Source: Karalla daura (lineage: Eukaryota > Chordata > Actinopteri > Chaetodontiformes > Leiognathidae). Taken from it: DNA of 64,000 nucleotides. The stretch spans positions 5,708,073-5,772,072 of the forward strand of contig CM055198.1 of NCBI GenBank assembly GCA_029224185.1. The letters run 5' to 3'. Positions within the stretch are counted from its first letter, which is position 1. Each line of letters starts with the position of its first letter. Below the pieces are notes generated by a model. That model had not been told where the DNA came from. It was given only the letters and a program-made list of their open reading frames with translations, and ran no database searches. This document shows, one piece after another, positions 11,059 to 19,994 of the stretch. The position numbers were made by a program, and so were the translations under genes.

Positions 11059-13077
11059 ATACCTGCATTGGTGCTCTTGATATCGTAGTCGAGCACGGCC
11101 CCACCCTGCTCTCCAGTGGACACGCACAGCAGGCTGGGCTGCGAGGTGGCGGAGTCACAGACGACCAAGAAGCTCTGGAGAGGGAACCACAGTGACACAG
11201 TGACGTTTCCCCCGCAGCGAGGAGGCGGACCGCCGCCCCGGCTGCATGCGCGGAGCTGGTCGAAACTCTGGCCGCGCTCGCGTTGCCTTCTTTGGAAACA
11301 GTGACTGACAGAGACTGAGCGGTGGGTTGAGACATTATTAACTCAAACATGTACAGTCCCGGGTAGAGCAAAGCAGCAGCTCAGTGATCATCACCACAAC
11401 TGAGCTCGAATGTGCTTTCAGACAATAGCACACAAGTGACACACGCACACACATTCACAGGAAGTGGCTTTCATAATCAGAAAGCAGAGAAAAAGAGGCA
11501 AGTTCGCTGCACATTACCAAACGCCAAGTCCCCCCCCACACACACGCACGCACACATAGGCAGTGGGGAAGTGGAGAGGTTTTGCATGATAAATGATTCT
11601 GTTGATTCATAACGGCAACGTGCAGTTCTACACGCATTTCACTGATTCTGCAGAAAACCTGCTGGAAATCAACCAGAACCAGTACCAGTGACTGGAAATG
11701 AACTTCTCCCGTATTTCACTGGAACAGAACCCGGCAGCTGAAGGTGCTGACTGACGCGAGGGGCCGTGTTTCTTGCTACGGCGCAAATTTCACGCGTATT
11801 AAAGCCTCGGCTTCACCGACAAGCCCCTGTGGTAATTGTTCCAATCTCTCCCCCCGTGATGAAACACCCTGACCTTGGCTCCTAGCAGAGAGCTGCGTCT
11901 CAGAATTACGAGCGCGCCTCTGCCCCCGGTCTACTCACATTCTCTCCTCGCTGCAGGCGACTCCCCTCTGTAATGGTCATTTCCCGCAAATGCGCGCACT
12001 CTTCGCTTCAGACGCACTTCTGCATTTGGACTCCAAAGTGTTTCTTATCAGTTGTAACCGAGAAAAAGGAACCACTCGGGTGTCAAACCGTTGTGCGTGT
12101 CAGCGCTGAGCCCGGATATTGTATGTGTATGTAGAGATGGTGACACGAAGTGAACCGGTAGGCCAAGGCACCCGTGCTTTTGCAGATCGGAGATGCTTAG
12201 TTTGAGATCACAGGGGAAGGAAGGAAAAGGAGAAAGAGGAAGAAGGAGAGGATCAGACAGAGGGCATGCAAGGGGACGGGTGGGAGGAGGAGAGAGTGCT
12301 GCTCAGACACCGACAGAGAAAAATGACGATTTGAATAACACCCACTCTTCCTCCTTCTCAGATCTGCTCAAAAACATGCAAATGTAACTGGAGCTGGCTG
12401 CCTATTTAGGGTGCAACGGTTAGATCTGGCTGAATTCTCTAGTAGCAACCCTGTCTGGCTCATTACTAATGTGTTAAAGCCTCGGTAACAGGTCTGCAGA
12501 GAGCCCAGCTTTTAACAAGAGGATGATTCATTATGAATAGAGGAGCTTTTCACTCCTTGCCCCCGGTCAATTGAACCCTGGACGTGCAGCTCGGCGAGCT
12601 GGTTCACCTCAGAGCCGCCTCTAAGCGGGCAAACAACACGTGAAGCGCTGCGCGCACCACACCGGGCAATCCAGGTGAGGGGCTGCGCGACTGACTGGAG
12701 GCCAGCTCACCCCGGCGGGTGTCCCACGGATCTCGGCGTGGGCTCCCTGCCTGTCCCAGGGCGCGGCGGGGCACCAGGCCTCCTGGCAGCCCCTCAGCTG
12801 CTCCAGGAGCGACAGCCTCCTCCTGCTGCACCTCCACGGGATGGCCGTGGTCCCGTTGACCTGGCTGTGAACCGCCCTGCACAAGAAGCACACCGGCTGA
12901 CGCTGACGCACACGCCCGTCCGCAGACCACGCCTCAGATCATTAAGATTGCAACTTTTTTTTTAATGCAATTAAGAGTTTCACGTTACATTTGACTCTGC
13001 TACTAAGTCACAAACAGCCAGAGAGCATCAGTAAAAAGAAAGAGAGGCTCTAGTGAGGAGATGGCCGATACTTACAT
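6281..13077 (-). CDS. rinl: Ras and Rab interactor-like protein (RINL), complete
   Basis: RIN-family guanine-nucleotide exchange factor; the family activates Rab5-class GTPases on endosomes. Coding exons in transcript order: 13077-13076, 12876-12711, 11174-11063, 10649-10577, 10339-10294, 9646-9418, 8898-8149, 8027-7710, 7634-7503, 6732-6281. They sum to 2280 nt (759 aa plus stop) with consistent phases and GT/AG borders. SH2-like region about residues 20-130, including SFLVV (57-61) and FSDLAQLVLFYSLTR; then NGALCIINPLYL; a Ser/Pro-rich linker (about 215-330); a RIN-homology stretch (about 370-460); and VPS9 (about 480-640) with the exchange residues retained in GADDF (570-574) and GGYYLTTL (610-617). 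The C-terminus is an acidic, Gly/Glu-rich tail without a Ras-association domain, which favours RINL over RIN1-3, as does the neighbouring sirt2. The SH2 'FLVR' arginine is Val61. The start codon is inferred to be split by intron 1. Identity as a RIN protein is very secure; RINL is strongly favoured by the domain set and synteny. Confidence 0.9.
6817..6895 (+). repeat. (AT)n/(GA)n microsatellite in last rinl intron
   Basis: A short alternating AT tract passes straight into GA repeats with a few interruptions. It lies in the intron between rinl coding exons 9 and 10 (6733-7502), about 85-165 bp from the last exon. Confidence 0.9.
10030..10067 (+). repeat. (CA)n microsatellite in rinl intron
   Basis: About 19 CA units lie in the intron between rinl coding exons 5 and 6 (9647-10293). 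The intron also has a G-run within a purine tract nearby, in the next intron, at 10350-10370. Confidence 0.9.
11023..11057 (+). repeat. (AC)n tract abutting a rinl splice donor
   Basis: About 17 AC units lie only 6 bp downstream, in transcript direction, of the splice donor of rinl coding exon 3 (exon end 11063). The pre-mRNA therefore carries a (GU)n run right after the donor, the type of sequence bound by CELF/TDP-43-class splicing factors. The binding is inference from motif only. Confidence 0.85.
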
Positions 13078-14127
13078 GTGCTGGCCTGGCTCAGCTCGTT
13101 CATGTGCTCGGTCCCCTCGGTCCCGTTAGCACATCTCTACGCAGTGATGCAAGTGTCGACTCTCTCGATCGCTTCCTTCCCGTACGACGCAACAGCAAAA
13201 ACAAAAAAAAAACAAAACAACAACGTGGCTCAACAACTCCAAAAAAAAAAAGAAAAAAAGAAGGAAGCCCTCAACAGGCTTCCTGGCCTGGCGTGCGGGG
13301 CATTTTGAAATTTGCGAAGACGAGTGTGGGGCTGTCTGTCACACGGCTGCACTTTCAGTTTTCATACCAAAACTCCTGTGATGACATCTCATACCTGCGC
13401 CTCCTTCACCCCCATCCCCCCCTCCCCCGCCTCCCTCCCCCCCTCGGGCCTTCATGTGGTTTCTCACAGTCAAAGGAGCGTGCGTGCTGTCTCTACGTGA
13501 GCTGACTTTCTGTTTTTCTCTTCTGACTCTTCTCCTTTTTTCACTCCGCCGCACAGAGAAGGGACGGGCCGAGGGTTCGCGCATCTATTTCTTCGTTCCC
13601 CGCCGTCCTTCGACGACGGCCGCAGCCAGACGCGTGACGTCGCCGGTCTCCGTGGCGACGCGGCCTTCCCTTCACGCGAAGTGACGTCACGCACTCTTGC
13701 CAAACGCCTTCCTGTCGTCTTCTCCGTGCTGGTCTGGCGGCACTGGAACCCGTTTCTGGGTGTTCTGCCCGTGTCTGTGTGGGTTTGCTCGGGATGCTCC
13801 GGTTTCCTCCCACAGTCCAAAACACGCATTCAGGCCGACTGGAGACTCTCAGCCCTGAACGTGGATGGTGCATGTGCACGTGTGCCCAGCTGGAGTGTGT
13901 TCCTACTACATTTGCTCATTAGAGCAGACGATGGATACTATGGTGTGACGACGACATCGTACCCTGCGTCACTCTGCACAGGAGCGTCGACGCGTGACGT
14001 CACACGGCCCATCCTCTGTGCGATCAGAGCAAGTGTCCTGCATCCTGATTCGCCTTGAACCGAAGACAAGAGAGTGACTCGAAGCAAACAAAAGTGAACA
14101 AACACAGTCCGTTTTACAAAGGTCAGA
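13078..14127 (-). promoter_or_regulatory. Probable rinl 5' region/promoter with CRE palindromes
   Basis: This gap lies between the first rinl exon (donor AT|GTAAGT at 13077-13072) and the sirt2 polyadenylation signals. It should hold the rinl 5' UTR and promoter. It contains two perfect cAMP-response-element palindromes TGACGTCA (13682-13689 and 13995-14002) and a one-mismatch copy TGACGTCG (13635-13642), in a CpG-rich stretch (about 13560-13690). I cannot locate the transcription start. An interspersed repeat copy occupies about 13740-13890 between the CREs. Confidence 0.45.
13740..13890 (+). repeat. Teleost interspersed repeat fragment (unclassified)
   Basis: It has the same block order as the copy at 440-605: 'ctgtgtgggtttgctcggg', 'gatgctccggtttcctccca', 'cagtccaaaacacgcattca', then 'actggagactctcagccctg' and 'gtggatggtgcatgtg'. 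It is closer to the family consensus pattern than the first copy. It sits within the rinl 5' region. Confidence 0.65.
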
Positions 14128-14149
14128 TTTATTCATTCGTTTATTTATT
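14128..14149 (-). terminator. sirt2 polyadenylation signal cluster
   Basis: Read on the minus strand there are three overlapping or adjacent AATAAA hexamers, at 14144-14149, 14140-14145 and 14128-14133, about 610-630 nt after the sirt2 stop codon. No better signal lies closer to the stop codon, so the sirt2 3' UTR is inferred to be about 0.6 kb. Confidence 0.6.
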
Positions 14150-14535
14150 TCGTATTGCATGGATTCAGTGGGTTTTGTATCCACTCTCTTACGCGGATGC
14201 CCCCTCTCTGCGTTCGTTTTGATTATTATCGTTGTTATTCATGTTAACAGCTCACCACGCCTCCTCGCGACGACACCCCCCCCCCCCCAAAATGAAACCA
14301 AAGAGGGAGCGGCCGGGGCCCGGGGCCGCACGGAGAGCGACGTCGCTCTTCCTCTCTGCCCCGGCCCTCGTTCTCGGCCCGTCCCAGGTCCGATCGCACT
14401 GAGCAAAGAGGTGACGGCGCTCGAAACGAAGCAACGCCGACACGGGAACACCTTTGGTTTCATGTTTTAAAACTGACGCCCGAGGGTGGTTAAAACTGAG
14501 TCGGCTCGAAGCACTTTCAGGGAGTTGCTGAGCAG

Positions 14536-14536
<1 letters not shown>

Positions 14537-14572
<36 letters not shown>
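14537..14572 (+). repeat. G36 run (C36 in sirt2 3' UTR)
   Basis: Thirty-six uninterrupted G residues on the plus strand lie between the sirt2 stop codon (14759) and its polyadenylation signals, so the mRNA 3' UTR would carry a run of 36 C residues. The exact length is likely polymorphic and also prone to assembly error. Confidence 0.85.
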
Positions 14573-14758
14573 CGTATTTCGGAATGGAAGGAAATTAAAA
14601 AAAAAACAACTTGATTTGTGTCAGTAAAGTGCAAATAAGTGGTGTAACACCTTCACTTGTGGGTCACCTCCCATTCAACGCGCCGCAGGCTCACTGCGGC
14701 GGCCGTTTCGAAATGAAAAAGAGAGAAGAACGGAAAAAAAAAAGGAGAAGGAAGGAGA

Positions 14759-15516
14759 TCACTCTTCCTTCTCGGGCTCCGGTGCCACCGCTGCGGGCCC
14801 CGGCTTGGCGGCCGCCGCTCCTTTGCTCTGTGCGGCCCCGTCCTGGCCGTCGATCCGGGCGTGCTCCCGCTTCACCAGCTCCTCCAGCTCCGCCTGAGGG
14901 AAGAGGTCTAGTTCAGCTGCTGAACGGAGACGCAGGGCCGGGAGAGAAAGAAAGAAAAGCGAAACGAGCGCCTTTGCAGGGGTCCACCCGGCCGCAATGT
15001 CACACAGGAAAATCAGAAATAGGTTGGCCCGGCATCTCTCGCCTATCTCGCTCCTCATCTCTCACCTTTTTTTTTGTCTCGTTTTGTTTTCTCGTCGGTT
15101 TCCCGCCGCAGACTCTTTGTCTGCAGCGCGATCGGGCCCGCCGTCGAGGCCTGCACACAGACGGCGCGGGCCGACTTTAAAAAGAACCGGACCCTGGGCC
15201 CTCCTCGCGTGGGGCCCCGGGCGGCACGGCAACCAGGAGGGTTCAACCGTCGAACCGTCTATCCTGCCGCCAGAGACCACAAAGCTTTGTGGTCTGCAGC
15301 GGCTCCGGCGGGCGCTTGGCAACCCTCGCAAACCAAACACCCCCCCCCACAGCAGAGACGACAGCTCGGGCCAGAGCGAGTTCCTGTGCTCGCAGCTATG
15401 AATAGAGCTTTAAGGTTGCTTCTTTTTTTTTTTTCCTTCCTTTCCTTCGTCCTCGGGCGGCTTCGAGGTCGCGGGGGAAAACGAGGTGCGAAGGTGGGGA
15501 GGGAAGAGGGTAGAGG

Positions 15517-15555
<39 letters not shown>

Positions 15556-18495
15556 GAGACAGAGAGAGAGACAGAGAGAGAGTGACAAGCGAGGAAGAAA
15601 GGAAGCGAGAGGAGAAGGTAAGACGGTAGAGAGAGAGAGAGACAGAGACAGAGAGACTGAGACAGAGAGACAGAGAGAGAGACAGAGAGAGAGAGAGACA
15701 CAGACAGAGAGAGAACGGAGGCCTCAGACGATTTGTTCTGTTGTGGTGATTTAACCGAGATAAACTCTGCTCGTGCCACACGGTGGTACCGTCAGTCCGA
15801 GGCGCAGGATGTGGTGGTGAGGGCGTCAGAAAACGGGAGGAATTGAATTAGAGCGATGGGGGGGGGTGACGCGTGAAAAGATTACACTGGCTGGGTCGAC
15901 CCCTCTGAGGAGAAACACACACGTCGTGCCGATACGGCTGCATTGGCCTAATAGCCTCATCACCGCAGTCGTTTCCAGGGCCGGGCCATTGCGCCTCAGA
16001 CCTGTGACTGTGCGGTAAATGGGCTGTGCCTGAAGGTGGGAGGAGGGGTGGGTGGGGGGGGGGGGTCGACGGGTCTCTCACCTTCCATCCCAGCAGCTCA
16101 GCCAGGGCCAGACAGCCTTCGTCGCACGTGCTGATGTGAGCCACGTCCCTGAGAGGGGAGAAAAGCAGCGCGTGAGACGCCATCCCGCCGGGGCGTCAGC
16201 CCTCCCTGCCGGCGCCCGGGCAAACTGCGCGACGCCGACTCCATTCACGACTCTACTCTCTCTACTCTGTACTCATCCATTTCCAAGCCCCAGAAAAGAG
16301 AGGGAACCCTGTGCGACCTGTACGCCTTGTCCGAGTCGAAGTCCATGCCTCCTCCGAAGCCCAGCAGCCCGAACACAGGATCGGCCTGGGCAGAGACGCC
16401 ACGGACATGAACTGTGGTTGCACAAATCACATGGGACGCAGAGGGCAGTGAGAATGAAGGCAAGGGGGGCGGGCCACTCACCTGTCCTGCCTTCTCCATG
16501 TTGATGAGCAGCCTGGGGCAACTTTTTGACACCCTGAGAGAAGATGAGTGAAAGAGAGAGAGAGAGAGAGAGAGAGTGAGAGAGAGAGAGAGAAAACTGC
16601 TTAGACAGCGTTTCAGTCATTCAGCTGAAACTCGGCACTACAAGAAGGCACAGGCACGACTCCATTTCCGCCGGGGTCGTTATTTATTCCCATAATCTCA
16701 TTCCTTATCTATTCCACTTTCACTCCCGGCTGGTTTGTGCGTATGTGGAGCAAGGAACAGAGAACAGCAGCCCGTGCAGGTTCTGGGTATCAAGTTGGTC
16801 TCTCCCCTACGTCAGCTGACGCCGGAAAAAACGAGAGCATTTGCGCAGCGGCAAGTTTTCTCGGGTCGGCGTAGAAAACATGGGGGGGCGGACCCGCCGT
16901 ACCTGCTGACGAGGCTCGCGAAGGGCTGGACCTGCAGAGACGTCCCCATGACGATGAGGAGATCGCAGCGGGGGAAGTCCTGGCACGTGGGGAACAAAGA
17001 GGAGAAAACGCAGTGAGAGGTGCTGCATCGGAGGCACCCTTCAGAGAGGGGGGGGCGGGGGGGCGCGGGCCGGGAGCGCACGCTCACCATCTTCATGGAG
17101 GTGAAGAACCGGACGGGCAGGTTCTCCCCGAAGAAGACGATATCTGTGCGGACGACAGGCAGCGGACACAGTGGTGTCAAAGGTGAGAGAGACAGAGAGA
17201 GAGAGAGAGAGAGGCGGGGAGGTGGACGGACGGTGATGGGGGGGGGGGGGGGGCGAGCTCCACCGACCTGGCTTCACCAGACTGCTGCACTTGTCGCAGC
17301 GGGGGATGTCGTCGGAGAAGATTTTCTCTGCGGCGGAGAGACGGGGGTCAGGGCTGTGCAGTGGCTAACAGGACACAGGCATGCTGCTACACTAACGCTG
17401 ATACGCGGCGATGAGAGACACCTTTCATCCAGTCCAGGTTGTACTCCTTGCGGCAGCAGAAGCTGACGCAGTGGGACGTGTAGAAGGTCCCGTGGGCCTC
17501 GATGAGATCGTCCCCCTCCAGGCCGGCCACGCGCTCCAGGGTGTCTATGTTCTGCAGGGGCACAATCACTCAGGTTCATGTCCACCCTCGCACACACACA
17601 CACATGATTAAAAAGTAAAGAAAAGTGGGATTCGAGCCCCTCTAACCTGCGAGTAGCAGCGCCTCAGGAGGCCCTTGTCCTTCAGCAGCTTCATGAAGTA
17701 GTGGCAGACCGTCGGCTGCACAACAAAGAAGTCGACTGAGGTCAGCCACGCTCTGTGAGGCTTACCACTGCCTTCCCACTCCACGCACGCGCACAGCCCT
17801 GATCTCGCACCTTAAACTGCCCGGGGTAGAGCTCTTTGGCCAGGGCGAAGAAAGGCTCCGGATGTTTCTGAAAACAAAGAAGGGCGTTGACTGCTTCCCG
17901 TCTCCGCTGTCCAGACACCGCAGCATGTCTTTAAGCAAAGACGGCGCTCGCACCTTGAAGTAGTCGATCTGGAAGATGGCCTCCGGGTAGGGCAGGTTGT
18001 ATTTCTGCAGGTTCGCGTACAGGCCGGTTCCCGGGGAGCGGAAATCCGGGATGCCGGCAGCTTCAAGGGGGGGGGGTGAGAGAGAATGGAAATGAGAGGC
18101 GAAAACGACTCAAACATGATTCGTAACGACTGAAATCGACTCTGCTGCACACTCACACGTGGAGATCCCGGCCCCGACCATGCACAGGATGTTTTTACCT
18201 GCGCGGAGGCAAGCAAAGGAGGTCAGACTGGGATCGATCGATCGTGACTGCGTTACCCTGACATTAGGGGCGGAAATCAATCCGGCGGCCGTCGCCCGTA
18301 ATGGACGGCCTGGGGAGGAGAGAGGGGAGGAGAGGGGAGGAGGGGGGGGACTCACACTTCCCGCTCTTTATGTAGGCGGCCACGCCCTCCAGGGTCAGCT
18401 CGTCCAGGACCTTGTCGGCCGAGCCCAGGCCCAGGGTGCTGGAGAAGAGGTTGCGCAGGAAATCCACTGGCGAGACGATCAGAGGAGATCACGGT

Positions 18496-18534
<39 letters not shown>

Positions 18535-19078
18535 GAAAGAGGATGCAGTGCGGTCGTAAGCACTGGTCGGGAGCGCGTAATGAAGCATGAATGACTGAGG
18601 CCTGTGTCCTCTGATCGCACACGTTAAAAAGGTGCTTATGGAAAGACAAGAGTCACATACTGTCTCCTCCGGCCTCCTCCTCGCTGCTGTCGTCAGACTG
18701 CTCCTTTAAACCAAACCACATTATCAGCATGAATGTTATTATTGTTATTATTATTATTGTTAAATGGCCGTTATGACAGACAGTGGCACCGACAACAATA
18801 ACAACAACAGCCCCCCCTAGCGCTCCACCGTGCCCGACCTCCGCCTCGGGCGTCGCTTCCTCCTCTTCCTCTTCCTCTTCTCTTCTAGGAAGTTCTACAC
18901 ACAAAAAATAATAATAATAATAACAACGAGACAATGGTCAGCGTCGGCCGGCAGGCGCCTCCCCGGCCGCAGGCTGCAGCTGTTAGCCGGCTATGCTAGC
19001 TGCACTTGGAGCGCCCGGGCTCGGCCCGGACCCATCCCCCCAGGTCCTGACAGTCCTCCTACCTGACGCCTCAGACAT
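14759..19078 (-). CDS. sirt2: NAD-dependent protein deacetylase sirtuin-2, complete
   Basis: Cytoplasmic class I sirtuin that deacetylates substrates such as alpha-tubulin. Coding exons in transcript order: 19078-19063, 18894-18839, 18703-18661, 18466-18356, 18198-18157, 18060-17954, 17867-17811, 17715-17647, 17551-17422, 17327-17268, 17143-17088, 16979-16903, 16533-16482, 16385-16318, 16148-16082, 14893-14759. The total is 1146 nt (381 aa). The start MSEAS is followed by an acidic E8 tract and EQSDDSSEEE. Met39 begins MDFLRNLF, matching the alternative start and export signal of mammalian SIRT2. Landmarks carry the human numbers: GAGIS 84-88, QNID 167-170, catalytic His187 in EAHGTFY, zinc Cys195/200/221/224, then VMGTSLQVQP and PRLLIN. 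Most introns are around 100 bp; the last is 1.2 kb and holds GA repeats. The gene lies head-to-tail between dmac2 and rinl, as RINL-SIRT2 do in human 19q13.2. No disruption was seen. Confidence 0.97.
15274..15295. promoter_or_regulatory. 22-bp perfect palindrome of two RUNX-type sites
   Basis: A perfect 22-bp inverted repeat is centred between 15284 and 15285 in the last sirt2 intron. Each arm contains ACCACA, the RUNX core, on opposite strands flanking an AAGCTT centre. Symmetry and motif are read directly; RUNX binding is inference. Confidence 0.45.
15516..15716 (+). repeat. GA-rich compound microsatellite in last sirt2 intron
   Basis: About 200 bp are dominated by AGAG repeats with regular ACAG interruptions ('agagagacagagag' units), giving (CTCTGT)-type minus-strand sequence. 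It lies in the intron between the last two sirt2 coding exons (14894-16081). Confidence 0.9.
16551..16593 (+). repeat. (GA)n microsatellite in sirt2 intron
   Basis: About 21 GA units with one GT interruption lie 18 bp upstream, in transcript direction, of the acceptor for the exon 16533-16482. In the pre-mRNA it reads (CU)n and so extends the polypyrimidine tract of that acceptor. Confidence 0.85.
18497..18533 (+). repeat. G37 run in sirt2 intron
   Basis: Thirty-seven G residues on the plus strand form a C37 run in the sirt2 pre-mRNA, about 30 nt upstream of the acceptor of the MDFLRNLF exon (18466-18356). Length variation could affect splicing of that exon. Shorter G runs occur in the introns near 17240-17253 and 16056-16066. 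Confidence 0.85.
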
Positions 19079-19736
19079 CTATCCGCGTGCCTCGGGCCAC
19101 CGGGATCCGACTGAGAACCGCTTCGGGGTCAAGCTTTGGTCGGGCGACGGCAGGGTTTTCGGGCTGCGTCTGCCGCACAGCCGAGCTGTTGTTGTGGTCC
19201 GTCACCGAAAAAGGGTCCGGCTGTGCCGTGACCCAGTTTCCACAACGACAATGGTTCCTACTGCACGAACCGCTCGCCTAATTACAGCTAAATGTATAAT
19301 TACTCAACTAAATGTATAATTACTCAATATAACTCATTTACCCATCTATAGAACATAGGCGAACGGGAAGTACGCACATTTGCATGCTCCATCGAAACTG
19401 AGCGATACTGTTCGACGTAACCCCTCAGAAAACTGGATTCTAAATCGTTGCATATTCACATACAAACCAAGCCGGAGGTTCTTGATCCTCAGTGGCTCTC
19501 GGGCGCTGGCCTCACTGGTGTCTTCATCCGTCCGCCTTGAGGCTCAACGCCCCAGCAGCAGCAGCAACACGAGGCTCGTACTGGATTATGGGCTTTAGTT
19601 TTGTCGCATAAGCTTCTGCGGTGACGATTAGGAATAAACGCAGACACGCTGCGATGTGTGCTTTACCGGTGTGTTCAGCAAAAACTGGCCCCACACGGGT
19701 ACATATGAAGCAACCAGGGTACTGAGCAAGAAAATA
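19079..19736 (-). promoter_or_regulatory. sirt2 5' region/promoter
   Basis: This is a short gap between the sirt2 start codon and the dmac2 polyadenylation signal. The first part (to about 19250) is CpG-rich and continuous with the GC-rich first intron, consistent with a CpG-island promoter. From about 19280 it becomes AT-rich and holds a perfect 2 x 20-bp tandem duplication (19288-19307 and 19308-19327). No TATA box was called and the start site is unknown. Confidence 0.5.
19288..19327. repeat. Perfect 2 x 20-bp tandem duplication
   Basis: The unit ctaaatgtataattactcaa is repeated exactly twice in direct order, about 210-250 bp upstream of the sirt2 start codon. Each copy contains a TAATTA homeodomain-type core on the opposite strand. 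Perfect identity implies a recent duplication. Confidence 0.9.
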
Positions 19737-19742
19737 TTTATT
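19737..19742 (-). terminator. dmac2 polyadenylation signal
   Basis: AATAAA on the minus strand, about 255 nt after the dmac2 stop codon, is the first canonical hexamer downstream of it. It would place the dmac2 3' end near 19720, several hundred bases before the sirt2 first exon. Confidence 0.65.
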
Positions 19743-19994
19743 CAGTTCATTTACAGTGATATTTACAGTTTTCATCGTTCCACACGATCACGTCTAACTG
19801 GATGATGCCGGTGTTCACTCAGATCAGAGTAACTGTCAGGACCTGTCCCGCGCACGTCAAATCGGGCTCGTCGTGCCCCGTCCTCTCATGCTGTGGTGTC
19901 CTCCTCATGCCTCTTTGCGCCACTGGCGCCCACTGGACGGTCGAGCTCGCGTCCCTCCGATCCGTCTGATGTCCACGGTGTGCCTGTCCGTGCC

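Noticed and set aside
6281..13077. Assignment as RIN1, RIN2 or RIN3
   Set aside because: No Ras-association domain follows the VPS9 domain, and the gene lies next to sirt2 as RINL does in human.
17615..17645. tRNA-like B-box (gattcgagcccc)
   Set aside because: There is no matching A-box or acceptor stem; it lies in a short sirt2 intron next to an exon.
18352..18590. Poly-Gly / poly-Pro frames near 18500
   Set aside because: They are readings of the G37 homopolymer in a sirt2 intron.
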